This document shows, one piece after another, positions 61,784 through 64,000 of a stretch of 64,000 bases of DNA (position 1 is the first letter of the stretch; each line of letters opens with the position of its first letter). Source of the DNA: Caballeronia sordidicola (GTDB lineage Bacteria; Pseudomonadota; Gammaproteobacteria; Burkholderiales; Burkholderiaceae); the NCBI RefSeq assembly GCF_000729995.1, contig NZ_JNFG01000020.1, positions 248,001 to 312,000 on the forward strand, in the 5' to 3' direction. Position numbers and translations under genes: made by a program. Under the pieces are notes generated by a model that saw only the letters and a list, made by a program, of their open reading frames with translations, was not told the origin of the DNA and made no database searches.

Positions 61784-63007
61784 GTGGACGATATCGATCA
61801 TCGGCAGTTAGGTAACAAACTGGACCTGTTCCATCAGCAGGACGAAGGACCCGGAATGGTGTTCTGGCATCCGCGTGGGTGGGAGCTTTATCGCGTAGTG
61901 GAAGATTACATCCGGCGTCGAATGCGGGGTGCAGGGTTTCGCGAAGTGCGTACGCCACAACTGCTGGCGCGTTCGCTTTGGGAACGCAGCGGGCATTGGG
62001 ATAAATTTCAGGCCGGCATGTATTCGGTGAACGGCAATCAGGATGAGGCTCACGAAAGCCAGCCCTATTGCCTGAAACCCATGAGTTGTCCGTGTCATGT
62101 GCAGATTTTCAATCAGCGCATTCGTTCTTATCGCGACCTGCCGATCCGATACAGCGAGTTTGGCGCGTGCCATCGCGACGAGCCTTCGGGGTCGCTCGAG
62201 GGATTGAAACGCACGCGCGCTTTCACGCAAGACGATGCCCATGTCTTCTGCACGGAAGATCAGGTGGAAGCCGAGGTCGGGCGGTTTTGCGATTTGCTTC
62301 GCGTGGTCTATGCCGACCTTGGCTTCTCGACGTTCCGCGTGCAACTGGCTACGCGTCCGGATCAGAGGGCAGGCAATGATGCGGTCTGGGATCGCGCGGA
62401 AGAGGCGCTTGCGAAGGCCGCGGCTTCCGCCGGCCTGACGTTCGATGTGCGTCCGGGAGAAGGGGCTTTCTATGGCCCGAAACTGGAGTTCCATCTTATG
62501 GATAGCCGCGACCGTAGCTGGCAGTGCGGCACGATCCAGCTTGATTTCGTCTTGCCGGATCGTCTCGACGCAAGCTTCGTTTCGTTCGAGAACGAGCACC
62601 TTCGCCCGGTGATGATTCACCACGCGGTCCTGGGCAGCATGGAGCGGTTTATCGCAATGCTTCTCGAGCATCACGAGGGCTGGTTGCCCCTGTGGCTTGC
62701 GCCCGATCAGGTGACGGTGGCAACGGTGTCGGATGCCAGCGTGGCCTACGGACAACGCGTGATGGACTTGCTGGACGAAGCGAACTTAAGGGCGGTGTTC
62801 GACGACAGGCCTGAACGGCTTGAACGAAAGATCATTGATGCGCGTGAACAGCGGATCCCCGTATTCATCACGGTGGGCGCACGCGACCAGCGTGACGAGA
62901 CGGTGTCGCTGCGGCTTCGGGATGGGACGCAAAACACCTTCCCGATACGCGAGGGTATCGAACGTTTGCTTGAGATGAGCCGGACGCCCGCTAAGGCCAG
63001 ATCGTAA
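61784..63007 (+). CDS. Short threonyl-tRNA synthetase paralogue (no TGS/editing domain)
   Basis: Class II ThrRS-like protein of 407 residues from GTG 61784 (GGAGA upstream). It holds only the catalytic and anticodon-binding parts; a standard bacterial ThrRS is about 640 residues with N-terminal TGS and editing domains, which are absent. The zinc residues that bind threonine are all kept: C102 ('KPMSCPCHVQIF'), H153 ('TQDDAHVFC') and H279 ('IHHAVLGSMERF'). Motif 2 'FGACHRDEPSGSLEGLKRTRAF' is intact. 'MSCPCH' replaces the usual 'MNCPGH'. The C-terminal 'WLAPDQVTVATVS' starts the anticodon domain. It should charge tRNA-Thr but could not clear Ser-tRNA-Thr. It may serve as a stress-induced or inhibitor-resistant copy. 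A threonine attenuator precedes it. Confidence 0.92.
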   Translation: MDDIDHRQLGNKLDLFHQQDEGPGMVFWHPRGWELYRVVEDYIRRRMRGAGFREVRTPQLLARSLWERSGHWDKFQAGMYSVNGNQDEAHESQPYCLKPMSCPCHVQIFNQRIRSYRDLPIRYSEFGACHRDEPSGSLEGLKRTRAFTQDDAHVFCTEDQVEAEVGRFCDLLRVVYADLGFSTFRVQLATRPDQRAGNDAVWDRAEEALAKAAASAGLTFDVRPGEGAFYGPKLEFHLMDSRDRSWQCGTIQLDFVLPDRLDASFVSFENEHLRPVMIHHAVLGSMERFIAMLLEHHEGWLPLWLAPDQVTVATVSDASVAYGQRVMDLLDEANLRAVFDDRPERLERKIIDAREQRIPVFITVGARDQRDETVSLRLRDGTQNTFPIREGIERLLEMSRTPAKARS

Positions 63008-63013
63008 AAATAA

Positions 63014-63039
63014 GGAAGGAGCCGCGACCGGCTCTTTCC
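63014..63039 (+). terminator. Hairpin terminator after ThrRS paralogue
   Basis: GGAAGGAGCCG (63014-63024), CGAC loop, CGGCTCTTTCC (63029-63039), an 11-base stem with one G-T wobble, seven bases after the stop codon. Confidence 0.6.
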
Positions 63040-63131
63040 CGACTGAAACGTCGCTTGGCGCAACCACCACATCTTAGGGTTTTCCCTCATTAATTCCCGC
63101 TTGACCATCGCAATATGACGTCTTAAATTCT

Positions 63132-63151
63132 GTACATGTTCCTACATGTAC
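63132..63151. promoter_or_regulatory. Palindromic operator candidate before gntR
   Basis: GTACATG (63132-63138), six-base spacer TTCCTA, CATGTAC (63145-63151), a perfect 7-6-7 dyad in an AT-rich region with TATAAA just to the right, about 165 bases before the GntR start. It is a natural candidate for autoregulation by that protein. Confidence 0.5.
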
Positions 63152-63314
63152 TTTATAAAAGTGCATAAAAAGAACAAGTAGCAGCAGCGGAGGCCGGCGC
63201 GTACCGCCGAAGCTTTCAATCAGGTTTCGATCGTCGCTTTTTAAAAAACATGTGCATACTTGTGCTTCTGTAGAGACTGGACCTTCCAATCCTCATAGGC
63301 ACAGGAGTCGCACC

Positions 63315-64000
63315 ATGGTTAAACGTGCTGTAAAAACCGCAGAGGTCGGGCGCTCGAAGGCGCATATGGTTGCCGCCACGATCGAGCAGGAGATCCTCAC
63401 CGGGCGTCTGCCGTTCGGGCAACAACTGGAAAGCGAGAACGAACTGGTCGAGCGTTTTGCAGTCAGCCGCAACACCGTTCGCAAGGGGCTGGACCTGTTG
63501 ACCAGCGGTGGCTTGATTACGCGCAAGGGCGGCATCGGTTCGTTCGTGACGTTCAACGGTCAGGCGCTTGACGGGACGCTTGGCTGGACCACCGCGATAG
63601 AAAAAGCGGGCGGCGCGCAGACCCGTTTGCTGCAAATTGCGCTGGTCGAAGACGAGACGCTTGCGCAAGAGTTGAAGCTTGAGCGCACGACTTTCGTGGC
63701 GATCGACCGGATGCGCGTGATCGGCGCTGACGCGCAAGCGCAATGCATTTCGCTCGAACGCAGCCGCTTGCCGTTCAACGACGACCTCGCCGCGTTGCCG
63801 CTGGAAGGGCTCGTAGGCGGCTCGTTGAACCGGACGCTGATCGAGCATGGCATGGTGCCGCATCACGGCGAGCAATGGGCCGAGGTGGTCGGCCTTGAAG
63901 CGGCCGATGCACGCCTGCTCAAGCGTCGCACCGGTACCTCGTTCCTGCGTTCGCGGCGCGTCACGCGGGACCGGGATGAACGGATTATCGAGTATGTCGT
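63315..64000 (+). CDS. GntR/HutC-family regulator, 3' end outside window
   Basis: GntR-family regulator of which 228 residues are visible; the frame is open to the window edge. The winged helix has 'VAATIEQEILTGRLPFGQQL' and 'NELVERFAVSRNTVRKGLDLL' followed by 'GGLITRKGGIGSFV', typical of GntR proteins. After it comes a UTRA-type ligand domain ('LLQIALVEDETLAQELKL', 'IDRMRVIGADAQAQCISLERS'), which places it in the HutC subgroup. ATG 63315 follows AGGAG at seven bases. Downstream genes are unseen. It may control the gluconate/idonate genes to the left, genes to the right, or itself through the dyad at 63132. Confidence 0.9.
   Translation, partial: MVKRAVKTAEVGRSKAHMVAATIEQEILTGRLPFGQQLESENELVERFAVSRNTVRKGLDLLTSGGLITRKGGIGSFVTFNGQALDGTLGWTTAIEKAGGAQTRLLQIALVEDETLAQELKLERTTFVAIDRMRVIGADAQAQCISLERSRLPFNDDLAALPLEGLVGGSLNRTLIEHGMVPHHGEQWAEVVGLEAADARLLKRRTGTSFLRSRRVTRDRDERIIEYV

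Overview
The window looks like a chromosomal stretch from a Burkholderia-type betaproteobacterium (Paraburkholderia, Caballeronia or a relative). The evidence is GC-rich DNA with G/C-ending codons, the 'VTLYGIADAG' class of trimeric porin, an NAC/CynR-rich LysR repertoire, a DUF3717-like small protein, a phosphocholine-specific-type phospholipase C, and many amino-acid and sugar-acid catabolic operons. I see no tRNA, rRNA, transposase, phage gene or CRISPR array. Almost all of it reads as accessory metabolism with local regulators.

Layout. 1-4.2 kb: a secreted alpha/beta hydrolase (cut by the window edge), a heavy-metal-type two-component pair, and a small membrane protein coupled to an SRPBCC-like protein. 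4.3-9.2 kb: methionine block with metR divergent from metE, then a cystathionine gamma-synthase-family enzyme. 9.4-15.9 kb: a LysR gene, then a four-gene minus-strand operon (glutamine-synthetase-like ligase, aldehyde dehydrogenase, iron alcohol dehydrogenase, M81/MlrC protein) that fits gamma-glutamyl-protected amino-alcohol or amine breakdown. 16.3-20.3 kb: a NiCoT nickel/cobalt permease, a DUF3717-like protein and a second complete metE. 20.6-25.6 kb: a secreted FKBP, then a periplasmic solute-binding protein translationally coupled to a CHASE-PAS-PAS-GGDEF-EAL receptor. 25.7-31.7 kb: a LysR/aminotransferase pair, an MFS/LysR pair, and a DadA-like oxidoreductase behind a tandem glycine riboswitch. 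31.7-38 kb: a nested inverted-repeat element, a 30-residue membrane peptide gene, an MscS channel, an APC permease with a nitrilase-family amidase and a LuxR regulator, and a tautomerase/MarR pair that share an operator sequence. 38-40.7 kb: a lipoprotein and a Tat-exported phospholipase C.

40.9-57.6 kb is one large uptake-and-catabolism locus: two tandem Liv-type binding proteins, LivHMGF, HyuA/HyuB (hydantoinase/oxoprolinase type), an SDR, an HpcH/HpaI aldolase, two related LysR regulators, an aspartate-type aminotransferase and a porin. 57.8-61.5 kb is an L-idonate/ketogluconate/gluconate pathway (idnO-like SDR, gluconokinase, 2-ketoacid reductase, divergent idnD). The window ends with a short threonyl-tRNA synthetase paralogue lacking the N-terminal TGS/editing region, and a GntR/HutC regulator that runs off the end.

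The most interesting feature is just upstream of that ThrRS paralogue. It is a 27-codon leader ORF with seven threonine codons (five consecutive), followed by an intrinsic terminator and by mutually exclusive pairings that place the Thr codons in the first arm. This is a textbook ribosome-mediated threonine attenuator, here in front of a synthetase paralogue. Its promoter region carries a 24-bp sequence found exactly once more in the window, 21 kb away, between the phospholipase gene and the Liv locus.
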